In this document: positions 1 to 12,541 of the stretch, in pieces
Numbering within the stretch: position 1 is the first letter of the stretch
Layout of the letters: the number at the start of each line of letters is the position of its first letter
Source of the DNA: Ehretia macrophylla
Lineage: Eukaryota > Streptophyta > Magnoliopsida > Boraginales > Ehretiaceae
Length of the DNA: 64,000 nucleotides
Assembly: GCA_037974665.1 (NCBI GenBank)
Contig: CM075772.1
Coordinates: 38,475,052-38,539,051 of the forward strand
Direction: 5' to 3'
The notes under the pieces: model-generated
The model's input: only the letters and a program-made list of their open reading frames with translations
What the model was told of the DNA's origin: nothing
Databases searched by the model: none
Made by a program: the position numbers and the translations under genes

Positions 1-1
1 G

Positions 2-1465
2 TGGGAGCTGGCAACCTTACCAAAAGGATACAAGGCAATTGGAGTAAAGTGGGTCTACAAAGTTAAGAAGAACGCCAAAGGAGAAGTTGAAAGATACAAA
101 GCAAGATTGGTGGCCAAAGGATACAAGCAGAGAGCTGGTATTGACTATGCTGAAGTCTTCGTTCCTATTGCTCGACTAGAAACAATAAGATTGCTGATTT
201 CATTAGCAGCTCAGAAGAAGTGGAAGATTTATCAGATGGATGTTAAATCAGCATTCCTTAATGGATTTCTCAAAAAAGAAGTATACCTTGAGCAACCTGA
301 AGGCTACATCATTTGAGGCCATGAAGACAAGGTCTTGGAGTTAAAAAAGGCTTTGTATGGGTTGAAACAAGCTCCTCGGGCATGGAACACCAGAATTGAC
401 AAGTATTTCGAAGATAATAATTTCAAGAAATGTCCTCACGAGCGCGCACTATCCACAAAGGTGAATGAAAAATGAGATATTATGATTGTCTGTCTATACG
501 TGGATGACTTGATCTTCACTGGAAGCAATCCAAATATGTTCGAAGACTTCAAGAAGGCAATGGCATGAGAATTCGAAATGACGGACATCGGGCTTATAGC
601 ATACTATCTCGTAATTGAAGTGAAGCAAAGGGATGTTGGCATCTTTATATCCCAAGAAAGATATGCAAATGAAATTCTCAAGAAGTTCAATATGGACAAC
701 TTCAAGCCAATAAGTACCCCAGTAGAATGTGGAGTAAAACTATCAAGATATGATGAAGCTGAGAAGGTGGATCCAACATTGTACAAGAGTCTGGTCGGGA
801 GCCTACGATATTTGACTTGCACAAGACCGGACATCCTATTTGGAGTAAGACTCATCAACAGGTTCATGGAGACTCCAACAACTCATCACTTCAAGGTTGC
901 AAAAAGAATCCTTCGATATATAAAAAGCACTATTGATTACGGTATCCTCTATCCCTCTACAAGCAACTTCAAGTTAGTGGGATATAGTGATAGTGATTGG
1001 GCTGGAGATATGGATGATCGAAAAAGTACAACAGGGTTCGTATTCTACTTTGGAGACACATCATTCACATGGACTTCAAAGAAGCAACCAATAGTCACAT
1101 TATCGACATGTGAAGCTGAGTATGTAGCCGCTACTGCAACTGTGTGTCATGCGCTATGGCTACATAATTTGCTTAAGGAGCTCAACATTTCTCAAGATGA
1201 AACAACAGAAATATTCGTGGACAACAAATCAGCAATTGTGTTAGCAAAGAATCCTGTCTTCCATGATAGAAGCAAGCACATTGATACCAGATATCACTTC
1301 ATCAGAGAATGTGTGACAAAGAAGGATGTCCAGATAAAGTACGTGAAGTCGCAAGACCAGGTAGCGGATATCTTCACCAAGCCTCTCTCAACTGAAGTTT
1401 TTCTCAAGCTGAGATCTTGCCTTGGAATGACAAATTCAAGTTTAAGAGGGGGTGTTGGAAAGTAA
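2..1465 (+). pseudogene. Ty1/copia pol 3' part (reverse transcriptase-RNase H), partial
   Basis: One reading frame from base 2 encodes the C-terminal half of a copia polyprotein: the reverse transcriptase palm with YVDD at 497-508, then the copia RNase H region with the SDSDWAG, STCEAEY, DNKSA and KHIDTRYHF blocks, stopping inside the LTR at 1465. It copies RNA into DNA and removes the RNA strand. The frame has three in-frame TGA codons (314-316, 473-475, 566-568) but no frameshift, so this copy is better preserved than its duplicate at 59.1-60.5 kb. All three stops are shared with that duplicate and so predate the duplication. The 5' part lies outside the window. Confidence 0.93.
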
Positions 1466-1931
1466 ACTTGAATTTGGGCTAAGGTAAATTTGGGCTAAGG
1501 ATTGGACATCAAGTATTTGGGCTAAGTATCAACACTGAAGCATTTGGGCTAGCTAAAATATTTACTCACATGGCCCAAAAGAATAAGAGCATTGCCCAAT
1601 TATAAGCCCAAGCCCTATATCTAGAGAAATCTTGAAGTTGAGATATTTTCTAGGAAGTATGTAAAGAGAAATATTTTATTTGACTAGCTAGAAAGATCTA
1701 GGAATATTATCTAGCATATTCTAAGAATCTTCAAAATATCTTGTGTGTAGAATGCTCCTTAAACACCTATAAATAGGGGGCAACTTTAAGCATTTGTAAC
1801 TAAAAAAGCCAAAGTTGTAATCTTCTCTTCAATACAAATTCTCTAGTTCCTCTAAAATTCTCCTCTTCCACTTCCTAAATATTTTCTACATAAGTTCTAG
1901 TTCTCTAAATTAGTCTAGGCCTATCACAACA
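1453..1931 (+). repeat. Copia 3' LTR, left copy
   Basis: It begins TGTTGG right after the polypurine run ending at 1452 and ends CACAACA. It is followed by TATAT (1932-1936), the same target duplication seen at the right-hand element. TATAAAT at 1768-1774 is the likely TATA box. At most sites where the right-hand element's two LTRs differ, this copy matches one or the other, so it looks close to the ancestral state. Confidence 0.92.
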
Positions 1932-3129
1932 TATATAAGATTCTATAAGTTGATTTATAAAAATAAATAAAAAAAAGAAGAAGAAACATAACTAAGATTC
2001 AAACTTTTGCCATTCCAACAACACAAAATCACCAACCCTTTTCTCTTCACATTAGAAAAATGCTGAAAAAAATCAATCTAACAAATAAACATATACAACT
2101 ATAAGGACATAAACGAAGCATGTAAATGTACATTTATAAACATATGAACATATTAAAAATCCAGAATGTATAAAAAGAAATGAATTTGAAGGCATTGGGA
2201 TTACCAAGGGAAGCAACAAGTAATCAGAAAGCCATTGAATTAGTATGGGTTTTGAACGATCTGAGAGATTCTAGAGAGAGAGAAAAGTGGTGGCAAGAAC
2301 CCTTGCAGGGTCTGGTAAATCTTTGGATTGTGTTGCGTTTTGAAGAACTGAGCTTTGAAGAAAAATAATGATCGTTGTTGCTGCCTATGGTTACGCCGGT
2401 CGATGCGATGGTGACGGTGGTAGTGATGGGAGTTGAAGAAGAAGAAGAAAAGAGAGTTGGTGGAAGCTCAATGACAATAAAGAGAGAGAGTTTTACAAGT
2501 TGAAGAAAGAGTGAAAATGAAGAAAAAGAAATGAAAAGACAGTGTCAGTACCTTTGGAAGATGGTAGAAGAAAATGTATGAAAAGGCTATAATAGTCCTA
2601 GTAATACATTTTGAACATTTCTGTAAAAGGGTTAAAAGGAAATTTTATGATGAGATATTTATTGTTAGATTCCACTAAAAGGCATTAAGGTCCTAGAATA
2701 AAATGTACAAAATTATTTCCACATGATACAAGCAATTTACAGTAATAATGACTGACAAACATGTCAGCTTGGACAATTTTGTCCAACGATATTATGGTCA
2801 TAATATATAAAATGTACACAATGCTTAGCACATAATACAATACCTTTATGCATTGGATGAGCTACAAATATGCTTGTATGGACACTTTTAACCCTGGATT
2901 TTCTTTTAGTATATAGTAAAGATAAAGATATATTTATTTATTAATTTATAATCGGGTTTCGAGTTTCGGTTTTTTTTAATATTAAAAACCAAAACCTATC
3001 GGTTTATCCGTCGGTTATCACTTATAAAATCCAAAACCTCATAGATTCTCCATCGATTTTTGTTATTGGTTTTTTATCGGGCGGATACCCGTCGATTTCG
3101 GGTAAAACGGTTACCCGTTGCCATCCCTA
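1932..3129. mobile_element. hAT-like element, right part (left copy)
   Basis: This is the part of a hAT-like element to the right of the copia insertion. Its end reads GTTGCCATCCCTA (to 3129), followed by GAAATAAC (3130-3137), which resembles the 8-base target duplication seen at the intact left end in the other copy (55581-55588). A 62-codon open frame at 2180-2368 is shared by both copies but matches nothing I recognise. The segment at about 2940-3129 is rich in subterminal repeats such as ATCGG and ACCCG. No transposase is visible. Confidence 0.65.
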
Positions 3130-3249
3130 GAAATAACCGAGTTGCACACTGGAAGAGAAACAACCAAGTTGCAATACCACACCTAAGTTTAAATTGGGAG
3201 CACTACTGTTTTAACGGTCTAAGAGTTTGACGCAACTACATCATTATAT

Positions 3250-4243
3250 ATTATAAGAGAACAACCATTTTGTCATGTGTCGCGTTATGAGCATCTGCAT
3301 ATATTTTTTACAAAAAGTCAAAAAATCATATTATCTTTTACAAAAATTAAATATTATATTATTATATGCAAATATAATACAAAATTAATAACCAATTCAT
3401 TCCAAACTATGACTTCAAGTATATATTTTTGTCATGGGAATGTGTTGAAAAAAGTTAATAACCTATTAAATATATGAGACTTAAAAAATTAAAATTTGTT
3501 CATTTAGTTACAAAATATGGTTTAATGGTCATAACACTTGTGATTAATCTTATAAAATGTATATAATTTACTTTGAATTAATAAGACAAATATAATTTGA
3601 ATTAAACAACTTTTTTAAGTATTAAATTATTTACAATTTCAAATTCATAGAGAATAGTATGATACATATAATACTCTTAATGTATTTCAAACTAAGAAAT
3701 ATGTTTGCGAAGTGAAAACTATAACAAATCTATGTTAGTTTTGACTAATTACAAACCTACCAATGATTTTTAATATATATATACACACACACACATGTTA
3801 GGCATGGTCAAATAAGAAATTTTAGTATAATATAGAGCATTGTTGCATCTTCTATTAAGAAGCATATGCATGGTAAGATTGACCATTGAATTCGTGAATT
3901 CCTAGTGATAAAAAATGGATTTATAAGCAGGTTATATGAGCAAGGAGTAAGAATGATGTCAAACTAGGAAGAGATGATGTGAAGAAGATATATCCATGTA
4001 TCTTTTGGAACGCCTGATCCATGTAAAATAGTGGTTACTATTCCATTTTTAAAAAATAGGTGTTTATATTTATTTATTAATTGTTTATTTATTCTTTTGA
4101 AATGATATAGGAAAGTGGCTATATAGTATAATTTCTCAATAATGTGAATAAAAAATTAAATGAATTGATTTTATATTTCATATTTTTAGAACGTTTACAT
4201 TACACCCGTACGACAACCGTGCATCGTACAGGTATAAAATTAG
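3250..4243 (+). mobile_element. Non-autonomous Helitron-like element (left copy)
   Basis: The 3' end has an imperfect 10-base stem hairpin (4204-4233), then TTAG at 4240-4243 followed by T, close to the Helitron pattern of hairpin, CTRR and host T. From about 3485 to 4243 it is homologous, inverted, to 52416-53060, where a Helitron helicase remnant adjoins. Around 3262-3480 it shares the 'gtcatgtgtcgc' repeat found at 5.1, 12.3-12.5 and 52.3 kb. The 5' boundary is uncertain. No coding capacity is seen. Confidence 0.55.
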
Positions 4244-6980
4244 TTCTATTAAAGATTTCACCACACAAATCTTTGAAAACTTCAATTAAGATTAAAATGT
4301 ACATTTGAAGCAAAATAATCAAACCAAAGCGACACGTCCAAGTGTTAAACGACAAACAGAAAAGGCAATGCCAGTTAAATCATATGGTTCAACCACTTCA
4401 AACATTAATAAACCAAAAATCTCATGTTCCCACCACCTATTCCTAATGCATGTCCCAAACCCACTTTTACACTATCATATCGAAATATTCACCATGTAGA
4501 ATAGAAATATAATTCCAGGGTCTTTGGTAGAGATTGCATTTTAAATGATTCATAGAACCAAAAAGATTACAATTATGATAATAAAAAAAAGAATTATGAA
4601 TGAAAGACAGTAAATATAGTTTACAGTGAACACAACAATTCACAAAGTCAAGAGAGAGGATGTACCTCTTAACCAAAAAAAAAAAGAGAATGTACCTTGA
4701 TCGCTAAGAATTCAGGTTGTTACTAGTGGACTGCTTAGATTTCTTTCTTCCCTTTCAGACCCTGTCTCTTTCTTTCCCTTTTTTTCTTCTCTAGATCACT
4801 TCTAATAATGTTATTAATAATATTAAAAAAAATTCTACTCATAGAGATTAAATTAATTGAAATTTTAAATTAAGAATTAATAGAATCCTACGATATATAA
4901 AAAATCTTATCTAAATATAATTTATAAATTTAAATAATATGACCAGGATAAGTATCAGCAATATTGATGTGTTAAATTTAAATAATATGATGAGGATAAT
5001 TATCGGTAATATTAATCTGTAAACATTCTTTCCAAATTTTAAAATTAATTTTGTAGTATATCTGCATATAATAATATGATTATTTATTTTTTTTGTTAAA
5101 ATGTTTACAAATACTCATAAATCGACACATAACACTCTTGGTTGTTCTCTTAGAATATATAATGATGATGGATTATAAAAACGAAAAAAATATCCAAAAA
5201 AATTGCCTTTAATTATTTTATTCTATTATGCTACTTTATTTCAATTTTGAATTCATGATTTCACTAATATAATCTCTTACTCTCAATTTTGTAATATGCA
5301 AATTTGCCTTAAATTCGAATTGAAATTTTTTCTTCTTCTTTTTTTTTTTTTTATCATGAGAAATTTATCTTAGATAAGTACACATTTGATGTCTACCCCA
5401 AGGCTATTAACCTTGTTGTACAACAGCTTACCCTAATAAATGCTATTTGTAAGTCAAAGGCTAAAGGATTTTTGTGAGAGGGAATATTTTTGAACTTGAG
5501 AAGACATAAGTTTAACTTCATTTTTTTTTCATGAAATGTATAGTATACAAAATAATACAATAAACTTTATTATCAATCACGCCATCTGTGACAAATTAAA
5601 CTCAATAAGCCTTATTTTTAATCACGCCATCCAAGACTAATTAAACTTGAGCAATAAATTTGAATCTAATTCGACAACAACGTTGGTGGTTGATTATTTG
5701 GAGTGGTATACCTTTAGCAAATCATGTCATTCGTGACAATTATTTTTTGTTTCTCTAAATTTGATTGTAAATCCTCTATTAAAGATGTACAATGTCTTAT
5801 ATTTTATTTTTGAAAATATGTTGTTGGATGATCGTTATATTTATTATGAAATATAATTCCAATATTTATGACCAAAACCCAAAAAAATGAATTTTACCTT
5901 TACAGAAGCTAGCTTATAAAGTACTTTTATTTTTCATTTAACAAACTATATTTTAGTCCTTATTTATGAGACTTAAGACAATAATTGAGGGACTCTGCCT
6001 CGCATAATTGATCTTTTGGTCAAAGTCTTTCAATCTCAAATTTGATATAACCACATCTCATTAGATAAATATACAATGTAAAGACTTTTACAGACATAGA
6101 TAAAGAGTTTGAACTTGTATGAAAATAAGTTACACTCCTAACATAGATAGGATGAAAATTTAAAATCTTATAATGTGATAATTTAATATAATAAATCTTC
6201 TAGTTATTTGTGTGTATAGATTTGATTCTATTAGTTATATTTAAAATAATAAAAACAAAAGTAATTTTATTTGAAGGGAAAATCCTCCAATAAGTATCGA
6301 CATTAATAATATGTGATATTATTTAAAAAGTGTTCAAATAAAGTAATAAAACATCTCAACGACAGATGATAAAATATCACATGATATATAAACCATCATG
6401 ATAAAAACAGACCAAAATCAATAAAGTGGTCTTAATGACCTTCCTCGTCTTAGTAAGAGACATCTGCAATCCAACTTCAGCATTCTCTTCATATATTACT
6501 TCATCCTTAACCCTTGACATACAAACTTGAACTCAATCCCTCATTCACATTTGTAAAGCACTGAGATATTATCTCAACTTTCTGCAATACCTTAAAAGAT
6601 AACAACAATAAGTAAAAATAAAAATAAAAAAGAATTAGTAATAATTAATAATATAGAACTATTTAAGCCTTGTAAGACATCTAACTTAAACACGTCGCAT
6701 TTCTTCATATGAATTTAAGACATTCTGTTCAATAATAATGATTCGACAAAAGATAAAGTCTTATGTTTTTTTACTATGAGTAAGTAATTATTTTTTTTAA
6801 TTCTTTAATTAAGCAGTGGGGGCTACAAGATTTTTTTTATGTTAAAATCATGTACAATTTTTAATCATGTGCCATTACATGCCTTACGATCGCCACAAAA
6901 ACAATAACAAAAACAAGTAATTAATTGCTAATCAGGCAACACAATAATGCAAAAACCTATCTCCTGCAGGCTATGTTTTT
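4244..6980. other. Gene-poor AT-rich interval
   Basis: No convincing gene. 4244-4829 is single-copy-looking flank shared with the right duplicate. 5040-5165 is a fragment of the dispersed repeat also seen at 12.4 and 52.3 kb. About 6090-6190 carries a weaker dispersed repeat also found near 45.2, 48.8 and 50.4 kb. Short open frames here look random. Confidence 0.5.
6290..6600. repeat. Dispersed segment related to 49740-50110
   Basis: This segment shares several blocks with 49740-50110, including 'atatcacatgatatata', 'catctcaaatcc/catctgcaatcc' and 'ttgggatatta/ctgagatatta'. On the minus strand both begin near a CAG acceptor-like site and read as exon-like but stop-broken sequence. I do not recognise the source gene. 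A shared decayed gene fragment or an unknown transposon are both possible. Confidence 0.4.
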
Positions 6981-7001
6981 TAAGTGTTTTGAATATATGT
7001 A

Positions 7002-7265
7002 TTGTTGCAGGTGGCACCGTGCAAGATGCTGCTAATTTTTAACTGCCAATGCATTCGGAAATTATGCATATCGGTTGAAATAACTCGTAACATTTCTGTT
7101 AGTTTCAAGGAAAAGGATTCAATAGTTTCTTCCGTGTATAGAGTGCTCCATTTGTCTGATAATAATATGTTCCGGTCTTTATTTTGGTTTCTGCATGTGT
7201 ATGATGTAAAAGAAAGCCAAGGCAAGATATATGACTTAAGCGGAGAGCTTAAAATGTACGAATAG
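7002..7265 (+). other. Isolated open frame with acceptor-like start, unknown
   Basis: An 87-codon frame follows a TTGTTGCAG acceptor-like site and ends at TAG 7265. Its composition is less AT-biased than its neighbours. The predicted peptide is rich in hydrophobic and Cys residues with no motif I recognise, and no partner exon is clear. The minus strand is also open over the same span, which weakens a coding claim. It may be an orphan exon or chance. Confidence 0.15.
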
Positions 7266-9689
7266 AAAGCAAGCATGATGAGAAGACAATAGATATCTTT
7301 AATTCCTAATATTGTCCTTTATCATTTCTAATTCACTTTATCAGACTTATTCAAGGCTCAGAAACAAATCCAAAGTAGACCTATATACTGTAATTGCTAG
7401 GTGCTTGATTTTATTCATATTCGATGTATATAAATAATATATATTTGTGTGTGTATGCAATAACATATATAATTTTTTTTTTCAGCTACAAATTTTCAAG
7501 TGTAATGAAGAACCTCGATGCAGACTTTTTAAATTTTTTTAGCTCACCATGATGAGAGTTGCTTTCCTCTCAACTCTGAAGTACTGAATTTATTGTCTTC
7601 TTTGAAGTCCTAGGTGTCTCAATTTACTTTGAGCTTTTTGGGGTAATTTGGTCGACTTTTCATAGTGTGTAACTGTTAGATTAGATATTAGTAGCCAAGT
7701 TAAAATATTAAAGAACCTATCATTTGCAGAAAACAGTTGAAGGATGATTTCAACATTAGCATACTTCATGAAACCACACAATACAGACTTATCTTGTAAT
7801 AACTCTGATAAATGCGAAGTTAACAATAAATTATTAAATTGTTAAAGAAAGATCAGTTAACAGTAATTGTTATATGGCGTGAGCTAATATGTAATTTAGT
7901 ATGACAAATAGTAATGTCGGACCATTTAGATATGTACGTTTAAGCAAATAAGTTAAACTCCAAATCTATTTAGAAAAGTTTGAAAGATTATAAAGTTAGG
8001 AATTAACTTTGTATCAACTTCGAAATTAAAACTGTATCAATTGATAAATAGTTATTTAGTGAGCCACATAAAGTTGAAAAGTTTTACGAGCCTAGTTTCT
8101 AATGTTTCAAATAGTGCGTCAATTGAAGTTTTGTAGAAGAAGCTACGGTTATGTTAATAAAATGTGTCTGAACTATCACCAAGAAACGAAATCATCGAAT
8201 ATTCGGTGTCATCTTTGCTGGTTCGTATTTTAGTCGTGTACCATGTTTTTAATTCAGAAGGCCACCTCATGCAATTTATTAAGCATGTCATTTTATGTAT
8301 TAACCACCTCCTGCTTTAGCTCAATCTTAGTCACAAGAGGAAACCAATAGAAAAATGAGATGAGTCATTGGGTTATCTTTCCAAGCTGCTGCGTGGCTAT
8401 TGCATAATTCTTTGGTGGTGAGTTGTATACACTTAAAGACTAAGGTTAAGTAAACAAACAATAGACAAGCGTTAGTTGGCAGATTAACATACATAGTAAA
8501 ACAAAGAAATGAAATATGAACTAGTAGCCACATCATGCTTCTAAGTTGACATTAGTCATGACCAACAAGTAAAGGAAAACAAAGATGAATCAGCTTGTCT
8601 TATTTCCCAAAGCTGCTGCTATCATTAATTTGGTGTCCAAAGGTGACGAGGACGGGTAAGTTACAAAGACACTGGAATAAAAGTGAATCAGCATTCTAAC
8701 CACTACTTGGCAATATTTGGTGTGTTTGACTAGTGAGTAAGATATAAAGGAGAGAAGGTACGAGGATAAGAACAGTAAGGACACACCAAGAATAGAAAGG
8801 AGAAGGAGACAAGAAAAAAAAAAAGAAGCAGTCAAATAGATAGGGAAAAAGAGTAACGAGAAACAACAAGAATGAGAGGAAAGTAATAAAGAAAGAATAG
8901 CAATAAGATTGGTTATGGTGATAGCAGCTCGTGGGAAGGCGCTACTTTAGATTGTTCACCTTATTTCAACTGGGTAAGATTTTGCTTATAGTCAATCTAT
9001 ATGCTTATAAAGTAACTGTAATAAGATGATGAAATCTATTTGCTAAAACAGTAAACACTTAGTAAGTGGGTATGAAGGTTGTGATATTTGAGTGAATATA
9101 GATGTGAGAAGCAGTTTGTGTTTCCATAGTGATGTGAGTAGATGTGAATGCTACGTGAGTTGGTGTGTGGTGGTGTGGAAACACAATCAGTAAATAAATA
9201 AACTTTGCTTTATTTTCAACCTATGCAATAGTTGTTATTTCATATGTTCTTCACCAAGACATCTCTGAGCAAGAAGTTTATATGATACATGCTATGATGT
9301 CAAGTTAACTATTACTTGAAACTTGATTAATGGGACTCTTGATTACTACAAGTAAGAAAATGAAAAAGACAAAGGAAGAAAAGAATGGAAAAGTCAAAAT
9401 AAGAACAACACAAAGGAAAAGAGGCAGAGATGGTCTTAACGTTGAGAAAGAAGAAGTTGGAGGCTAAATAAAAGATATTCCACTTAAAGAATACAATCAG
9501 GAATAAGAAAATAAGAGTACTAAAGAACTTGGATAAGTTTTGACTAATTAATTAATAAAATGTAATCATAATTTATAAGTTAAATAAGCTTGTTATTTTT
9601 ACGTTATTTTCTTAAATACATGTTAAATTATAGAGTATATTTTTTATTTTGCAGCAAGTTCAAGGTAGCAATGTGCTTATCATTTTAGA
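7266..9689. other. Intergenic, nothing recognised
   Basis: AT-rich sequence with purine-rich stretches at 8750-8900 and 9350-9460. Two segments at about 8370-8480 and 8590-8700 share the core 'cccaaagctgctgc/tccaagctgctgc', suggesting an old repeat. No gene, RNA or complete transposon was found. Confidence 0.45.
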
Positions 9690-10712
9690 AAGAAAAGTTG
9701 AATTAACTTAAGGTCCGATTGAGGTAAGTTCTCTCCCTACTGCTTCAGTTTGATGTCTCATATTTTGAAATTTGTTGATTCCATTTCGATCCGATTGCCA
9801 ATCAAAATCTTGTATTTAATTTGAAGTGAGGGGCTGTGATGTTTAAGTACTGATTATGTTATTATCTGATGACTGAATGTATTAATTGTTATGTGTTATC
9901 TCTAGAGCTGTGACACCCATCGGTGGGTGAAACTGCCGCGTATACTTAGTTTTGTACCGTAGGTGGGGGACGCCCTACCTTACGGAGGCCGTAGGTGGTT
10001 ATTCTGTGATTTAGCTATAACTATCACAACTCTAGGTGATATTTATGTGGTATAAGATGATGAGATATTTATTTTTTGAAAAGTGAGATATATATGATAC
10101 CCCAGTATAGATGGAATTGTGAGATAACTGCACAGGTCTCGTAATATCTGGTAGTGTAATTCTGGTATTAGCCTTGTGAGTATGTTTTGTATTGATCCAA
10201 TTATGATTCGATTCTGGTTTGGTGTGAATTAGCTACTCTTCGCCTCTATTATTGGTACCTCCAATGCTTTGACTCCGTATCGCCTTTGATTTAATTCATA
10301 TTTTTATATCGTATCTTTTTATTTAGATAACCCTCAGAGCCTAACTCTGGGTGTCCTTTTTACTGAGCATTATTTCGCTCATTATATTATCTTATTATAA
10401 TTATGCAGAGAAAGGGGTTATTGAGTTGTTCAAGCTGTATGGGTTTAGAGGACACCCTACGAGATCAGTCCTTGCACTTGAATGGTATTATGAGAAAGAT
10501 AGTTTAGAAGAAATACCCTATGTAAATCTTGTAATAGATATTCAGAAATGTGATTTGATTTAATTAAGAGTTTTAGTCGCTCTCATGAATTATTTTGTGG
10601 GTTTAGATTTATGTATTTTGGTATTAGCTCCTTGCGGGTTTAAGAGGAGAAATCTTCTTGGACTTGCGGCATCGCATCCAAAATATAAGCTGGTGAATTT
10701 TTGGGGGCATGA
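9690..10712 (+). mobile_element. Possible decayed Ty3/gypsy-type LTR
   Basis: It contains strings I associate with plant Ty3/gypsy (Del/Tekay-type) LTRs: 'ttgaggtaagttctctc', 'ggacgccctaccttac', 'ctctgggtgtccttttta', and a closing 'gacttgcggcatcgcatcc' followed by 'tttgggggcatgaca' to 10712. No primer-binding site, internal region or second LTR was found, so it would be a solo or truncated LTR. The left end is a guess and the family assignment is from memory of typical LTRs. Confidence 0.4.
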
Positions 10713-11810
10713 CATATCTAGTATGAAAACTCATTAAATCGATGAAACTATGAATTTGCAAAAGACAATATAATATTTTAAATTAGGATTAACAATATGA
10801 GCATGGGATATATAGTAGTGATTAAAGCATCCTTCAACTACTATATATGGAGACCAAATTGATGCATAGATATCTTTATGAGTAATTTACTATTCAGTTG
10901 TGTCCCCTATTCATGCCCGTCTTACCCATTAGCATATTCAGCAGTTGCCGCATAAAAAATGAGAACCATGATTTCTAGATTACTCTCTCAAAACCAATTT
11001 AGACCTGCAGAGGATATGAAAATTAAGCGCTGGCAAAATGATATCCTTGTTCAAGACTTGGTCAATAGGAGATGATCAGAACTGTTGTGAGCCACGGAAC
11101 TGAATAGACAAAATGGACATACTGAAATTAGTAGAAGTATAAATGATATATCCATTATTTTGCATTCAACCATTGCCTGTAGAACTTTGGGGCATGTCGC
11201 CAGTTTATTTAAAATTCGTCCAAAAGAAGCCATCACGCCACGTCTCTCTTTCTCTCTCTTTTATTTTACGATTCCTTTAATATAAATCTAACCTTCAGTT
11301 GGATCAATTGGGCTTTCGCTTCCTCACGATTTTACTCACTTTTTCCACGGTCTCTGGTAGCCTATTCAAAAGCATTAACTAAATTATTTATATCACGGTT
11401 TTTCTAATATAAATGATATGAAAGGGAGCTTCACATCTTTATCAATCATAATACATGTTAAACCTAATAAACTATAAAGTTGAATTCTTGGTACATACCT
11501 TGGAGACAACACCGAGGCAAAGAGGGGCTTGCAATTTAAGAGATGGGAAGCTTCTGCTATTGATCGAAAGCAAAACAGTATCCAAACTCGAGAATCTGTC
11601 CAAATTTAAATAAAAGGGGAAAACCAATGAAATTGGTATAAATTAATGAGAAAGAAAGAAAATCCTATAATTTAAAATTGATTTTGTTGAATCATAAAGA
11701 ATTAAACCGTACTTGTAAAACCCTTCTCATTTAACACCAATTTGATCGAACACAATCAGAGTGAGAAGATGACGTTGTTATTTATCTAATTGTTTAGATA
11801 TGTATATAAA
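10713..11810. other. Intergenic, nothing recognised
   Basis: No gene or complete transposon seen. A pyrimidine-rich block at 11243-11280 precedes a somewhat less AT-rich stretch that could be an old promoter or UTR, but no coding exon follows. Confidence 0.4.
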
Positions 11811-12541
11811 CTAAATATTTTTACAGATATAGATAAAAAAAAATTTTAATTTAAATAAAGATATGGTAGAGACTTTAGATAGATAGAAAAATTGTTTGAA
11901 AATATAGGATATAAATTTAAAATAATATAATTTTGATAAAAATATAACTAATAAGTTTTGATTATATTTAGTTATCATAAAATAAAGATTTGTACAAATA
12001 GAGAAAAAAATTAAATTTAAATGAAGATATGATACAGTCCTAACATAGACAGGAAAATCATTTGAAAATATAAGATACAAATTTAAAATAGCACTATTTG
12101 GATAATATTGTAAATAATTTCTGGAATGTAGAACATGATTTGCATAGTACTGCATCTTATAATTATCGGATACATTATAACCTGTCAAAATTATTTCAAA
12201 ATTTCAGAATTAATTATCTGGTACATTCTAACCTGTAAAAATTATTTTAAAATTAAGATGCTTATAATACTTACACGTGGCGTGATATGGTTGTTTCTGT
12301 AGAGATGCTCATTAATTGACACATGACATAGTAGTTGTTCTGTTAGAATATATAATATGATCAGGATAATTATCAGTAATATTAATCTGTAGAAATACTT
12401 TCCAAATTTCAAAATTAATTTTGTAGTATATCTACATATAATAATATAATAATTTAATTTTTTATAAAAATATTTACAAATGCTTATAAAGCGACACATG
12501 ACACTCTTGGTTGTTCTCTTAGAATATATAATGATGATGAT
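11811..12541. repeat. Dispersed AT-rich repeats shared with 5.1 and 51.8-52.4 kb
   Basis: This stretch is related to 51780-52414. Its right part (12360-12541) matches 52240-52414 and 5040-5165 closely, ending in 'cactcttggttgttctcttagaatatata'. A shorter second copy of that ending lies at 12300-12360. At 52415 a Helitron ends exactly where this repeat continues, so this is a natural uninterrupted version of that site. Confidence 0.6.

Larger units (their letters stand above)
1..4829 (+). repeat. Left copy of a ~59-kb-spaced direct segmental duplication
   Basis: This stretch matches 59083-64000 in the same orientation almost base for base. The match covers the copia RT/RNase H region, its 3' LTR, the hAT remnant, the Helitron-like element and more than 500 bases of ordinary flank. 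By eye there is about one difference per hundred bases, plus an 82-base tandem gain in the right copy. The left end lies before the window and the right copy runs off its end, so the true length is unknown. It may be a real tandem duplication or two haplotypes placed in series by the assembler. Confidence 0.93.

Noticed and set aside
2180-2368. 62-codon frame conserved in both duplicates (also 61269-61457)
   Set aside because: Conservation is explained by the recent segmental duplication; no motif, lies inside a hAT-like element.
3250-4243. A palindrome near 4204-4233 considered as a terminator or microRNA
   Set aside because: Position and sequence match a Helitron 3' hairpin followed by TTAG-T shared with other family members.
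4305-4676. Open frames on both strands repeated at 63476-63847
   Set aside because: Repeated only because the whole segment is duplicated; both strands open and AT-rich.
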